Shown: positions 37,944 through 47,119, counted from the stretch's first letter. The stretch is DNA of 64,000 nt from Rhodopirellula baltica (GCA_002901265.1 PPHI01000017.1:124001-188000), one strand, 5' to 3'. Numbers and translations are program-made. Notes: generated by a model not told the origin, from the letters alone.

Positions 37944-38995
37944 GAATCACACCCCCTTTCAAGGTGATTGTTCGTATGGCTCCCGCTCGATGGATACGAA
38001 TTGTTTCCGCCACACTGTTGTGTTCGATCTCAACCGTCGCGGGCGCGCAAGACGCAATCGTGGAACCAGACATTCAGGCTGTCGCCGAAAGCAAAACGGC
38101 CCCCACGGATGTCCTATTGGTCGTCGGTGCCGGAGGGACGGACGAGTACGAATCGACGTTTCAAAAGTGGTCAGCAATTTGGGAAAACAACTGCCAAACC
38201 GCAGGTTTGAATCTGCTGCAACTGGGGCCGGAGCCGTCTACCGAAAACACGACCGTGAAAGCGGAACTCGAATCGTTCCTGAAACAAAGCGGTGCCCTTG
38301 AAGCAAGCGATCAGCCGCTGTGGATTATTTTGATCGGTCACGGGACCTGGGACGGCAAGGCCGCCAAGTTCAATTTGGTTGGCCCCGATGCCAGCGGCGA
38401 AGAACTCGATCAATGGTTGAGTTCGATTCGACGCCCATTGATTGTTGCCAACTGCACGTCAAGCAGCGCACCATTTATCAATCGGGTCAGCTCACCAGGT
38501 CGGATCGTGATCACGGCAACGCGAAACGGCTCCGAACACAATTTTGCGATCTTCGGAAAGTACCTTGCCGAAGCGTTTGGTTCGATCGATGCCGATCTGA
38601 ATCACGATGACGAAGTCAGCGCCAAAGAGGCATTTATCCGGGCATCAATTGAAACGCAACGCTTTTACGACGAGCAAGGACGACTATCAAGCGAACACGC
38701 GTTGATCGACGACAACGCCGACAAGAAGGGGTCGGAGGTCGAGCTGGTTCGCGGGATCAAAGTTTCAAAATCCAAAGCGGCAGTCGATGGCGTGGCAGCT
38801 GACGGATACTCTATTTTGGTGAACTCTGAACTGAAACCACAGACGCCCGAACAACGCGCCGAGCGTCAACGACTGGAATCGGAGTTGGAGTCACTGAAAT
38901 CTCAGTACGCCGACGAGTCCAAAGAAACACTTCGTCAAGCGGCAATCCCAGTGCTGATGCAACTGGCAGCTCTGTACGAAGACAAAGCCGAGTAG
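37940..38995 (+). CDS. Caspase-fold (C13-like) protein with EF-hand loop
   Basis: 351 residues from the ATG at 37940, overlapping the previous stop by ATGA. A signal peptide (about 20-36, ending TVAGAQ) exports it. The centre has a clan CD arrangement: WIILIGHGTW with His134, and LIVANCTSSSAPFI with Cys172, as in legumain (C13) peptidases. An EF-hand loop follows (D219, N221, D223, S227, E230). The C-terminal 70 residues are charged and helical. It is a candidate secreted cysteine protease, with calcium binding possible. Its activity is unproven; it closes the MoxR operon. Confidence 0.6.
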   Translation: MRITPPFKVIVRMAPARWIRIVSATLLCSISTVAGAQDAIVEPDIQAVAESKTAPTDVLLVVGAGGTDEYESTFQKWSAIWENNCQTAGLNLLQLGPEPSTENTTVKAELESFLKQSGALEASDQPLWIILIGHGTWDGKAAKFNLVGPDASGEELDQWLSSIRRPLIVANCTSSSAPFINRVSSPGRIVITATRNGSEHNFAIFGKYLAEAFGSIDADLNHDDEVSAKEAFIRASIETQRFYDEQGRLSSEHALIDDNADKKGSEVELVRGIKVSKSKAAVDGVAADGYSILVNSELKPQTPEQRAERQRLESELESLKSQYADESKETLRQAAIPVLMQLAALYEDKAE

Positions 38996-39012
38996 TCGCA
39001 CTTCGCTTGAGA

Positions 39013-40167
39013 TTACTTGACGATCTTCCAGTGGACCAAGATCGTCAGATGCTGCAACGCCTCTCCAGTTTGCACAATGCTTTGTGCGTTGGTCAAAGCA
39101 ACGGTTCCCGCGACAGTCCACTCATTGGCATCGACGGTGATCGAGGTTTCCAACTTCGCAGATTCGATTTCGATTCGGTCAGTGGTTTGACCATTTCCAA
39201 AGTTCGTCGCGAGCACTTCTTCAGGTGCGGAAGCCATTTCGATTCCCATTCGGATGCGGGCGGATTCGCCGCTGACATCAACGTCAGGGATCACTTTTCC
39301 GAACAGCCCCAGCAAGACTGTCTCGGTTTCGGGTCGGTAGGCAACATTCGTTGGGAATGCCGATTGCAAATCGCTGCTTCCGACGACTGGTGTCAGTGAA
39401 ACGATGTAACTTCGTTTTAGCCCAGATGCGATTTCCACCGCTCGGTGATTGTCGCAGCGCAATGTAATCCGTGCCGCAGAGTCGTCCGCGGCAATGGCTT
39501 TCAGTTTTTCCGACGAGGCGTCAGTAAGCGATTCGGTGGCACTTGGTTCGAGTTGCACAAATCGGATATCGAGCTGAATACTTGGCGTGGTCGCATCCGC
39601 GTCGATCAATAACTCGAGCAAGTTAGCAATGCGTTGATGCACTTCAGGTGTGTGGGTGACGATCAACAGTGGTCCGACAAGGCTAAGCTCTCCACCGCTA
39701 CCGACCATCTCATTCCAAGGTGCGTCAGGGCCATTCACATGGTTGAGAACGATATCTTTGAGTGCTTCGCGTGTCATTTGTTGGGGAAGTAACATCGTCC
39801 CGGTGACGAATCCTCCCATGCCCCCCATCCCTCCTCCCATCTGAGGCAACACGTTATCTGGGATGCGAAACATCCCTCCTCCCATCTGACCTTGTCCGTC
39901 GATCATTCCCCCCATTGGCTGCAGCGTGTTGGTCTTCGCGGTCGCAGATCCCAACAGCGAGGGCGACTCGAGCAATACGGAAACGTTGTAGGCTTTGGTG
40001 ACATACTTTGCGGAGGCATTCCCGGGGGCAGCATTGCTCTGTTGGGCATCAGCTTGCGCTACGTGAAGGCACGACAATCCCAGCAGAAATCCCAGTTGGG
40101 ACAAAGCGAACAACGGTTGTGCCAATCGACTCTGGCGATAGCGAATGAGAAGTTTCGGGCGTTTCAT
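39013..40167 (-). CDS. Secretin-N-domain-like secreted protein
   Basis: 384 residues from the ATG at 40167. The signal peptide is at about 15-40 (ending VAQADAQ). A Gly/Met-rich stretch (about 82-125, with MGGGMGGMGG) follows. The region TREALKDIVLNHV through LLIVTHTPEVHQRIANLLELL (about 130-190) resembles the N-domains of secretins (GspD/PilQ), but the beta-barrel secretin domain is absent. The rest is strand-rich. It overlaps the 3' end of the preceding gene by 119 bases. It may bind the outer-membrane partner of a secretion system; that is a guess. Confidence 0.6.
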   Translation of the reverse strand: MKRPKLLIRYRQSRLAQPLFALSQLGFLLGLSCLHVAQADAQQSNAAPGNASAKYVTKAYNVSVLLESPSLLGSATAKTNTLQPMGGMIDGQGQMGGGMFRIPDNVLPQMGGGMGGMGGFVTGTMLLPQQMTREALKDIVLNHVNGPDAPWNEMVGSGGELSLVGPLLIVTHTPEVHQRIANLLELLIDADATTPSIQLDIRFVQLEPSATESLTDASSEKLKAIAADDSAARITLRCDNHRAVEIASGLKRSYIVSLTPVVGSSDLQSAFPTNVAYRPETETVLLGLFGKVIPDVDVSGESARIRMGIEMASAPEEVLATNFGNGQTTDRIEIESAKLETSITVDANEWTVAGTVALTNAQSIVQTGEALQHLTILVHWKIVK

Positions 40168-41284
40168 GTTTCTGACCTTGGGTTTGATCGATCCAGAACT
40201 GTAGCGACTTTTCGATAGCCGCGAAGTTGACACGAGCAGAGTGAAGAGAGGGTGAGAGATGAGGCTGCGTCGCCGCTCGGGCGATGAACGCACGGGAGTT
40301 GGGCGTATTACGGGACAGCAATGCGATATAAGCGGGCTGCTGATGCCAGCCGTGAAGCACGAGTTCAGCAAGTGTATTGTCAACCTGGCGATTGGGCACC
40401 GATGCGACAACGAATGCCGCGGCCAACTTTATTTCTCTGTCGTTCGAACGAAGAAACTGAATCAACACCGGCACAGATTCGGCGTGCAGTTCATTAACGC
40501 CGTGACGGACCGCTTTACGCCAAAGGGGCAACTGGGCGAGCTCAAGCAATTGGCGAACTGCGACCGGCTCTTCGGACCTCGCGATGACTTGGCAAAGCAA
40601 CGTGCGTTCTTCATCCGAACGAGCAAGCGGCACCATCGCGGGCATCTCGTCGATGCGTTTCAGGCGGAGCAATCTATCCCAGGCAAGGTATCGGATCGAC
40701 GGTGCATCCAACCACGCGGTGAGAACGGATTGCGACTGATTTCCTGCCGCGTTTAAAACCAGTTCAATTGCACGCTCTCGCTTCGTAGGGTCGTTGATTT
40801 GGGGAACCAAATTGACAGCCGAACGCCCCATCGTTGTTGGGTGAAATGCGAGTTGCCGGCAAGCAGCAACCCAACGAGAACTCGCAGGCGCACCGGCTTC
40901 GTCGACAAACAAACAAAACTGTTCGAGTGGTTTGAGTTGCGTCTTGTCTGCGTTCGACTGAGCGGCAGTTTCGTCGACAGGTGGAATTGAAACCGCAGGG
41001 CCGGTCGTCACAGGAACATTCGGTGTTTCAATTGCGTTTGAAGCGCCACTGGATGGATGCGACGCGAGCTTTGTTCCGCTTTCAGAAACGTTGTAAATCG
41101 CAAGAATGGCGAATACGAGCATCGCTGCTGCACCGCCGAATACGGCTTTGACCTTTCGGCGTTTGACACTTCGTCGACGACGGTAATGTTGCCAAGTTAG
41201 CCGCGTTTGGTCGACAAGCGGATCGTCGTGGCCAGATGCCGGGTCGGCTCTGCGCAATAGCGAATCGAGTGGATCTTGATTCAT
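40049..41284 (-). CDS. Membrane protein cotranscribed with ECF sigma factor (possible anti-sigma)
   Basis: 411 residues from ATG 41284, three bases after the sigma stop. A cytoplasmic N-terminus (1-45, basic RRRRSVKRRKVK) is followed by one transmembrane helix (about 48-65). The outer part is helical (about 140-360), with HEAT-like units such as ESVPVLIQFLRSNDREIKL. Position and topology suggest a membrane-bound regulator of the sigma factor, though no zinc-binding anti-sigma motif is present. Its C-terminus (after FWIDQTQ) lies inside the next gene, which may reflect a frameshift. Confidence 0.65.
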   Translation of the reverse strand: MNQDPLDSLLRRADPASGHDDPLVDQTRLTWQHYRRRRSVKRRKVKAVFGGAAAMLVFAILAIYNVSESGTKLASHPSSGASNAIETPNVPVTTGPAVSIPPVDETAAQSNADKTQLKPLEQFCLFVDEAGAPASSRWVAACRQLAFHPTTMGRSAVNLVPQINDPTKRERAIELVLNAAGNQSQSVLTAWLDAPSIRYLAWDRLLRLKRIDEMPAMVPLARSDEERTLLCQVIARSEEPVAVRQLLELAQLPLWRKAVRHGVNELHAESVPVLIQFLRSNDREIKLAAAFVVASVPNRQVDNTLAELVLHGWHQQPAYIALLSRNTPNSRAFIARAATQPHLSPSLHSARVNFAAIEKSLQFWIDQTQGQKHETPETSHSLSPESIGTTVVRFVPTGISAGIVVPSRSAS

Positions 41285-41287
41285 CAC

Positions 41288-41914
41288 TTATTCCCCCGAG
41301 GGCTGTTCCAAGTGGGGACTCAATACCGATCGCAACCGTTGGCGTGCGGCGTGCAGATTCGCATGCACATTGGAAACTTTGATGTCAACCACCTCCGCGA
41401 CTTGCGACGCAGTCATGCCTTGCCAGACGATCAGCGAAAACACTTCGCGTTGTCGGTGAGGCAACTCCATGACCGCTTGTCGAATCAGACTATCGGTTTC
41501 ATTGTCAGCCGCTTGTTCGGTTGGTCCACGTTGCGGATCGGGAATCATTGCCAACGCTTCGTAGCGTTGATCGGATCCCAACGCGATCGCACGCTTGCGT
41601 CGACGCTGGGCTTCGCTGATCAAATCACGCACGGCGTGGATCAAGATACGAACAAGCCACGTTTCCAATTGCGAGCGGCCGTCAAAACGCTTCCAGGATT
41701 TAGAAGCCTTCAGTAAAGCGTTTTGCAACGCTTCGGAAGCCATCTCCTCTTCGTCAGCTAATCGGCGTGCGACCGCAACCAGGCGTGGCAAGCAAGCATC
41801 AACCGAGCGAGCAAATTCATCCTCGCTAAGCTTGCTCTGCATCGACGACTCTCCGGCGTGGTCACGCCCGAACAGTCGATGACCATCCATCGTTTTTCGT
41901 ATCGCGGAATCCAT
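41288..41914 (-). CDS. ECF-type RNA polymerase sigma factor
   Basis: 208 residues. Region 2 is at about 35-105 (VDACLPRLVAVARRLADEEE, then QLETWLVRILIHAVRDLI), and region 4 at about 145-200 (LPHRQREVFSLIVWQGMTAS with a helix-turn-helix QVAEVVDIKVSNVHANLHAAR). No region 1 or 3 exists, as in ECF sigma factors. It directs transcription of an unknown regulon; the downstream membrane protein and secretin-like gene are probably in its operon. ATG 41914 is used; a later start (Met25) is possible. Confidence 0.9.
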   Translation of the reverse strand: MDSAIRKTMDGHRLFGRDHAGESSMQSKLSEDEFARSVDACLPRLVAVARRLADEEEMASEALQNALLKASKSWKRFDGRSQLETWLVRILIHAVRDLISEAQRRRKRAIALGSDQRYEALAMIPDPQRGPTEQAADNETDSLIRQAVMELPHRQREVFSLIVWQGMTASQVAEVVDIKVSNVHANLHAARQRLRSVLSPHLEQPSGE

Positions 41915-41968
41915 CGTTTCACCCGGCGGTAATTGGCGCTTATCATGTTAGACCAATTCGGGGGACGG

Positions 41969-42001
41969 ATTCTAAAACGAAAAACGGGTGGTTTTTAGAA
42001 T
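41969..42001. promoter_or_regulatory. AT-rich inverted repeat before the ECF sigma gene
   Basis: ATTCTAAAA (41969-41977) pairs with TTTTAGAAT (41993-42001). It lies 55-87 bases upstream of the sigma start and 31 bases past the dehydrogenase stop. It could be an operator for the sigma gene or part of a terminator for the hflX operon; there is no T run in the minus direction. Confidence 0.35.
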
Positions 42002-42032
42002 TCTTGTCTAGAACGCGAGCTTCGCTTCTCAC

Positions 42033-42824
42033 TTAGCGGCGTTTTAAAATCCAAGCCATCAAACCTGGAAACAGTCGATCGGCATAGACAAGGGCTTTTC
42101 CGCCAAGACTGAGAATCACCTCACGACGTCGGCGTTCGATGGCCCGAATCGTCGCGGCGGCGACTCGGTCAGGAGACCAGCTCCCGACGCTCTTACTGCT
42201 GGCACCTTCAGAGTCGATCAACACATTGAAGAACTCGCTACGTGTCGTGCTGGGGCTGACCAGCGTCACCGTCAGGCCTTGTGACTGCAGTTCGGCACGC
42301 AGTGAATCAGTCCATCCATGCATCGCAAACTTACTGGCGCAGTACTCGCTTTTGTCGGGTACCGCGCAGTGACCAAGGACGCTGCTGATGTTGCAGATGA
42401 CACCATCACCACTCGCTTTAAGCAGCGGTAGCAACGATCGGGTCAGCTCGGTAGGAGCGAAGAAATTGACCTCCATCACATCGCGCAATCGCTCCGGGGA
42501 TGCCGTTTCGAACGCGCCAATTGCCCCGACACCGGCATTGTTAACTAGCAAGTCAACGTGTCCACGTTCTTCGCAAATCGCATCAACAATGCGTTGCCGA
42601 GTTTGCGGTTCGGTGAGGTCACCGGCCAGAGCAATCAGATTCTCTTCGAAGAACTGATTTTCTCTGGCAAGGTCTGCTAACCGCTCTTCACGCCGGGCCA
42701 CCACGATCACGCGGCAGCCACGGCGGACGAGTTGTTTTGCGAGACATTGCCCAATGCCGCTACTTGCACCGGTCACGACGGCAAGCTTGCCGTCGGCAGA
42801 CCAGCGTCGTGGACGATCGGTCAT
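42033..42824 (-). CDS. Short-chain dehydrogenase/reductase
   Basis: 263 residues with a Rossmann fold. It has the NAD(P) motif TGASSGIG (19-26), NNAG at about 95, a catalytic Ser in NISSVLG and the YCASK active-site pair. The last 40 residues (ALVYADRLFPGLMAWILK) are hydrophobic, as in membrane-associated SDRs. The substrate is unknown. It overlaps hflX by ATGA and is probably cotranscribed and coupled with it. Confidence 0.92.
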   Translation of the reverse strand: MTDRPRRWSADGKLAVVTGASSGIGQCLAKQLVRRGCRVIVVARREERLADLARENQFFEENLIALAGDLTEPQTRQRIVDAICEERGHVDLLVNNAGVGAIGAFETASPERLRDVMEVNFFAPTELTRSLLPLLKASGDGVICNISSVLGHCAVPDKSEYCASKFAMHGWTDSLRAELQSQGLTVTLVSPSTTRSEFFNVLIDSEGASSKSVGSWSPDRVAAATIRAIERRRREVILSLGGKALVYADRLFPGLMAWILKRR

Positions 42825-44188
42825 GCAACGTCTGTCGCCGGTGAGGTTTCGTTGACGACATCGTCATCCAAGTCAATCGGTGCGACCGAATCGATCGTTG
42901 GAGTGTTATCGACAACTGGGCGATAAGACACGGCTAACTTGCGGACCAGTCCCATCGCGCTGATCGGCAAGCGAACTCGCATGCGAACGATTTCGGCTTC
43001 GAACGTCTGCGAGGCGATTTCACCTTTGGCAGCCAGGAACGAGAGCAGTTTGCCATTCCCCGGATCGATTTCGATATCGAGGTCGACGAATTCCCGGCTG
43101 AGCGCGTCTCCGACAGCTTCAATCAAACCGTCAAAGCCTTTGCCATCGCGTGCGCTGACTGGGATCGCATTTGGATAGCGATCAAGAACACGGTTCAACA
43201 TCGCGGGCGACTTGATGGCGTCGACCTTGTTGAGAACCAAGAGCGTGTCTTTCTCGCGAATCTCCAGTTCGCTCAGGACTTTATAAACCGCACTGATTTG
43301 ACCGAAGACGTCCGGGTTGCTTCCGTCAGCGACGTGCAACAACAAGTCAGCCTGTCGAGTCTCTTCCAATGTCGACTTAAAACTTGCGACCAACGAGTGC
43401 GGCAGGTCGCGGATGAACCCGACCGTGTCGCTTAATAGGACGGTTCCCCATTGCGGCAAATGCCAACGCCGGGTTCGCGTATCCAGGGTCGCAAAAAGTT
43501 TGTCCTCTGCCAAAACGTGAGCTTCGGTCAACGCGTTCATTAACGTGCTCTTGCCAGCGTTGGTGTATCCGACCAACGAAACGGTGGGCGCGTCGCGACG
43601 TGATTCGACTTGGCGCTGCCGACGAGACTCGACTTTGCCAAGCTCCTGCTTCAAGTCGTGGATTCGCTTTTGCGCCAACCGACGGTCGACTTCCAATTGC
43701 TTTTCACCAGGACCACGCATACCGACGCCCATCGATTGACGGGACAAGTGAGTCCACATCCGTTTCAATCGCGGAAGTGAATACTCGAGCTGAGCCAATT
43801 CAACGGCCAAGCGTGACTCGTGAGTTCGCGCACCGGCGGCGAAAATGTCCAAGATCAACTCGGTTCGATCGAGGACTTTGGCGTCTACCGCTTTTTCCAA
43901 ATTGCGGATTTGGCCCGGCGTTAGCTCGTTGTCGAAAATCACGACGTCGGCTTTCGTTTTTTCCACTAGCTCTCGGAGCTCGTCGACTTTGCCACGACCA
44001 AGGTACGTCCCGTGGTCCGGTGTGACACGTTTCTGGATCAGCTCGCCGACGACCTGTGTTCCGGCGGTGGTCGCTAATCCATGGAGCTCTTCAAGCGGAT
44101 CAGATGAATCGCTGCTGTCCGGCAAAATGAGTCGTGCAAGGACGCTGCGTTCGGGGGTGTCATCAATGACAGTGTGTTGTTCGCGCAC
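42821..44188 (-). CDS. hflX: GTPase HflX
   Basis: 455 residues. The N-terminal HflX domain is at about 15-190 (GTYLGRGKVDEL, DNELTPGQIRNLE, SRQSMGVGMRGPGEKQLE), then the GTPase domain with G1 GYTNAGKST, G3 DTVGF and G4 NKVD. HflX associates with 50S ribosomes and rescues or dissociates stalled ones. Length and motifs are complete. It is followed by a dehydrogenase with ATGA overlap. Confidence 0.95.
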   Translation of the reverse strand: MREQHTVIDDTPERSVLARLILPDSSDSSDPLEELHGLATTAGTQVVGELIQKRVTPDHGTYLGRGKVDELRELVEKTKADVVIFDNELTPGQIRNLEKAVDAKVLDRTELILDIFAAGARTHESRLAVELAQLEYSLPRLKRMWTHLSRQSMGVGMRGPGEKQLEVDRRLAQKRIHDLKQELGKVESRRQRQVESRRDAPTVSLVGYTNAGKSTLMNALTEAHVLAEDKLFATLDTRTRRWHLPQWGTVLLSDTVGFIRDLPHSLVASFKSTLEETRQADLLLHVADGSNPDVFGQISAVYKVLSELEIREKDTLLVLNKVDAIKSPAMLNRVLDRYPNAIPVSARDGKGFDGLIEAVGDALSREFVDLDIEIDPGNGKLLSFLAAKGEIASQTFEAEIVRMRVRLPISAMGLVRKLAVSYRPVVDNTPTIDSVAPIDLDDDVVNETSPATDVA

Positions 44189-44474
44189 TTAAAAAAAGGG
44201 CCTCAAGATACATCGGGTGGTGGAAACGAGAGGTGACGCGTTCCACTTAAGTATACCTAATCCACGGTGGCAGGACGAAACGCCAAAATTGGCGGCTGCA
44301 TACCGTGGGCCGATCCTGTTGAAGCGTGCTCAAATCACTGGATTAAATACCTGCGTAAAGAAGATTGCAGTAATGATTGGGGGGATGCCAATGCACTCGC
44401 AGCAGCATCAGGGCAAACACCCTTCGCCCGACGGAACACCTAGAAGGCATCGAGTGATACCGGGTTCGCGCGAA

Positions 44475-45068
44475 TTAACGAGGTTTTGTGACTCGTTTTC
44501 GGCGAGCGACCAGAGTGACGAAATTCCCTTGCTGAACAACGCGGTCGTCTTCGTTCACCAGACTACGTTGCCAAAGGACTTTGACCGCTCTTCGGCCGTG
44601 TGGCTCGATACTGATGATTTCGTTTCTCCCACGAACGCGGTCGCCAAAAAACACTGGGGCGAGAAACTTCCACTCATCAATACTGACCAGCGCCAGCGTC
44701 ACGGCATTGGGATGGTTTGTCCCCAAACCCGCCAAAACGCTGAGCCCGAGCAATCCGTGTGCGATTGGCTTCCCAAACGGTGAGTCCGCTGCGTCACCAT
44801 GGATCGGAGTGTGGTCCCCTGTCAGTGAAGCAAACTGACAGACATCGGATCCGGTGATTTCGCGTGACTCGGTTTCCCAGCAATCACCTTCGCTTAGATC
44901 CTCGGCGTAAAGCGGTTGCTCAACAGCAACATGAACTGATGACCTGTCCGATTGACTTTCCGCGTCAGTTTGACATGGCGAGGTCTGAAGATCGACGGAA
45001 TCCGTCATGGATGTTCCACGCAGATCCTCGAGCTCAGACTCATTCATGGAGTTGCTGATCACGCTCAA
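44475..45068 (-). CDS. MaoC-like hot-dog hydratase
   Basis: 197 residues. Residues 1-55 are polar and probably disordered. The hot-dog domain follows, with the R-specific hydratase motif FASLTGDHTPIHGDAADSPF and KPIAHGLL, whose Asp and His are the likely catalytic pair. Such enzymes hydrate enoyl-CoA in fatty-acid oxidation or polyhydroxyalkanoate pathways, in the cytoplasm. The substrate cannot be told. It is monocistronic; a perfect palindrome TTCGCGCGAA (44465-44474) touches the stop codon. Confidence 0.85.
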   Translation of the reverse strand: MSVISNSMNESELEDLRGTSMTDSVDLQTSPCQTDAESQSDRSSVHVAVEQPLYAEDLSEGDCWETESREITGSDVCQFASLTGDHTPIHGDAADSPFGKPIAHGLLGLSVLAGLGTNHPNAVTLALVSIDEWKFLAPVFFGDRVRGRNEIISIEPHGRRAVKVLWQRSLVNEDDRVVQQGNFVTLVARRKRVTKPR

Positions 45069-45485
45069 GGTTACCTGATAGTGTCCGAATAGTTTGCTGA
45101 TTAGTTCTCTGCCAGCGCGTTCACCAGCGGTTTCCCCACCGATGCGGCAGTCACAACGATTGCGTCGTCAAACAGCTCTGAAGATGACTTCGAATCAGCT
45201 GCTCTGCTCAGTGAACCTGATGCTCGCGATTTCAGTTGGCGTTTCCACCCCCCTACGGCACTTCGAACACGGAGTCTCCACATCATGTCGGCTTCGGATC
45301 ACAGGCGATAGCGGCGACGTGAAACTTTTAGAGGAAAACTTTGGTTTTTCCTGCCAATTTCGGTTTGCGGCGAGATTGCCGAGCATTCCGACTGAGAAGA
45401 TTGCAGCGGGGCGGTAGAATACCGCTGTTGCGGATTATTCTCCCCGTACCATCCTCCCACCTGTGATCTCCCACCTTATCGAATC
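45069..45485. other. Divergent intergenic region between hydratase and FG-GAP genes
   Basis: 417 bases. It must contain both promoters; no clear box, hairpin or small gene was seen. Confidence 0.4.
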
Positions 45486-46751
45486 ATGAAGCTGCAATCG
45501 TCCCCCTTCTTGGCGTCATTCCTTTCTTGCTGGTCCGGTGCCAACGTCCGAATCGGTGTCAAAAAAGTTTCCTTTGCGTTGACTGTTGTATCGACTGTCC
45601 TGACCGCGCTCGATGTCGACCAAGCCCAGGCTGACGAGCCGATCTCATTTCAAATTCGCATGCTGGCCCTCGATGCCAACGAAGGGATCGCGGCAGGCGA
45701 TATCGATGGCGATGGCAAGAAAGACTTGGTCGCCGGACGTGCTTGGTTCAAAGGCGGTGACTGGGCCGCGCGGCCGCTTCGCAACATCGAAGACTGGAAC
45801 GGATACGTCCAAAGTAATGGCGACTACTTGTTCGACTTGGACAAGGACGGTGACCTCGATGTATTCGCGGGTTCATTTATCCCCTCGGAAGTCCATTGGT
45901 ACGAGAACCCAGGTAACGACGGACTGCGTCTCGGAAAGCAATGGAAGCAACACTTGCTGCTCGATACCAAACGGTCTCAAAACGAAGGCCAACTGTTGAG
46001 TGACATCGATGGCGACGGAAGCCCCGAATGGATCGTCAACAGCTGGGCAAAAGACTGCCCTGCGTACATCTACCGCTTAGTCGAAAAACCTGACAGTGAC
46101 GTTTCGGATTCCAATCCCGCTCGTTTCGAATTGGTTGGCCATGCCTTAGGTCAATCCGGTAACGGACATGGCGTTGCGGTCGGCGATCTGAACAACGATG
46201 GCAAAGTCGATTTGATGGTCGGCCAAGGTTGGTACGAACAACCCGCATCCGATCCTTGGTCACAACCATGGACGTTCCATTCCGATTGGGATCTCCACAG
46301 TTCGTTGCCGATGATCATCGCTGACTTAGACAAAGACGGTGACAGCGACGTGATCATTGGGAATGGGCACAACTATGGCCTGTATTGGTGGGAACAAGTT
46401 GGTAGCGATTCCGAGACCGGAAAAATCGAATTCGTCGATCACATGATCGACGACAGCTATTCCCAGCCCCATACGCTGGCTTGGGCAGACCTTGATGGTG
46501 ACGGCGATGATGAGTTGATCACTGGCAAACGTTACTACGCGCACAACAGCCATGATCCCGGCGGAAACGAACCGCCATGTTTGTATTACTATCGCTGGGA
46601 CCCAAAAACCAAAACTTTCACGCGTCACACGATCGATGAAGGCCACGTCGGTTGCGGATTGCAGATCGTTGTCGAAGATCTGAACGGCGATTCCAAAGTC
46701 GACCTGGCCGTGGCCGGAAAGAGTGGAACGTACCTATTGCTCGCCGAATGA
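45486..46751 (+). CDS. Secreted FG-GAP/VCBS repeat protein
   Basis: 421 residues with a signal peptide (about 30-50, ending ALDVDQAQAD). At least seven calcium-binding FG-GAP type repeats follow: DIDGDGKKDL, DLDKDGDLDV, DIDGDGSPEW, DLNNDGKVDL, DLDKDGDSDV, DLDGDGDDEL, DLNGDSKVDL. They form a beta-propeller found in integrin-like and polysaccharide-binding proteins, typically at the cell surface. No enzymatic domain is visible. The following MazG-like gene overlaps by ATGA, an odd pairing of secreted and cytoplasmic proteins. Confidence 0.85.
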   Translation: MKLQSSPFLASFLSCWSGANVRIGVKKVSFALTVVSTVLTALDVDQAQADEPISFQIRMLALDANEGIAAGDIDGDGKKDLVAGRAWFKGGDWAARPLRNIEDWNGYVQSNGDYLFDLDKDGDLDVFAGSFIPSEVHWYENPGNDGLRLGKQWKQHLLLDTKRSQNEGQLLSDIDGDGSPEWIVNSWAKDCPAYIYRLVEKPDSDVSDSNPARFELVGHALGQSGNGHGVAVGDLNNDGKVDLMVGQGWYEQPASDPWSQPWTFHSDWDLHSSLPMIIADLDKDGDSDVIIGNGHNYGLYWWEQVGSDSETGKIEFVDHMIDDSYSQPHTLAWADLDGDGDDELITGKRYYAHNSHDPGGNEPPCLYYYRWDPKTKTFTRHTIDEGHVGCGLQIVVEDLNGDSKVDLAVAGKSGTYLLLAE

Positions 46752-47119
46752 ACGACGAATCGAAGCCTGACAAAAACGCTCGCGACCTCACCATTCGCGA
46801 AGCTCAAGAAACGGTTGATCAGTGGATCAAAACCATCGGAGTTCGCTACTTCGACGAAATGACGAACCTCGCCCAACTCGTCGAAGAGGTTGGCGAGGTA
46901 GCAAGAATTCTGTCGAGGACCTGTGGCGAACAGTCCTACAAATCAGGCCAGACTCCCGGCGACTTGGCCGACGAATTGGCCGACGTCATGTTTGTAACAA
47001 TCTGCCTGGCCAACCAGTCGGGCATCGATTTAACGGCGGCGCTGGATGCAAACCTTGAAAAGAAAACCCAGCGTGACAAAGACCGCCATCGCAATAACTC
47101 GAAGTTAAGGGATTCGTGA
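46748..47119 (+). CDS. MazG-like nucleotide pyrophosphohydrolase
   Basis: 123 residues from the ATG at 46748, overlapping the upstream stop by ATGA. It has the MazG EExxE/ExxD pattern: QLVEEVGEVARI (Glu pair) and DELADVMFVTICLANQ. Single-domain MazG proteins hydrolyse (d)NTPs or their modified forms to monophosphates. The metal-binding acidic residues are present. The cytoplasmic function contrasts with the secreted protein upstream. It converges on the next gene, with only seven bases between the two stops. Confidence 0.85.
   Translation: MNDESKPDKNARDLTIREAQETVDQWIKTIGVRYFDEMTNLAQLVEEVGEVARILSRTCGEQSYKSGQTPGDLADELADVMFVTICLANQSGIDLTAALDANLEKKTQRDKDRHRNNSKLRDS

Noticed and set aside
44217-44783. 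188-residue plus-strand frame near the hydratase gene
   Set aside because: Mostly antisense to the MaoC-like gene, and no ribosome binding site or motif.
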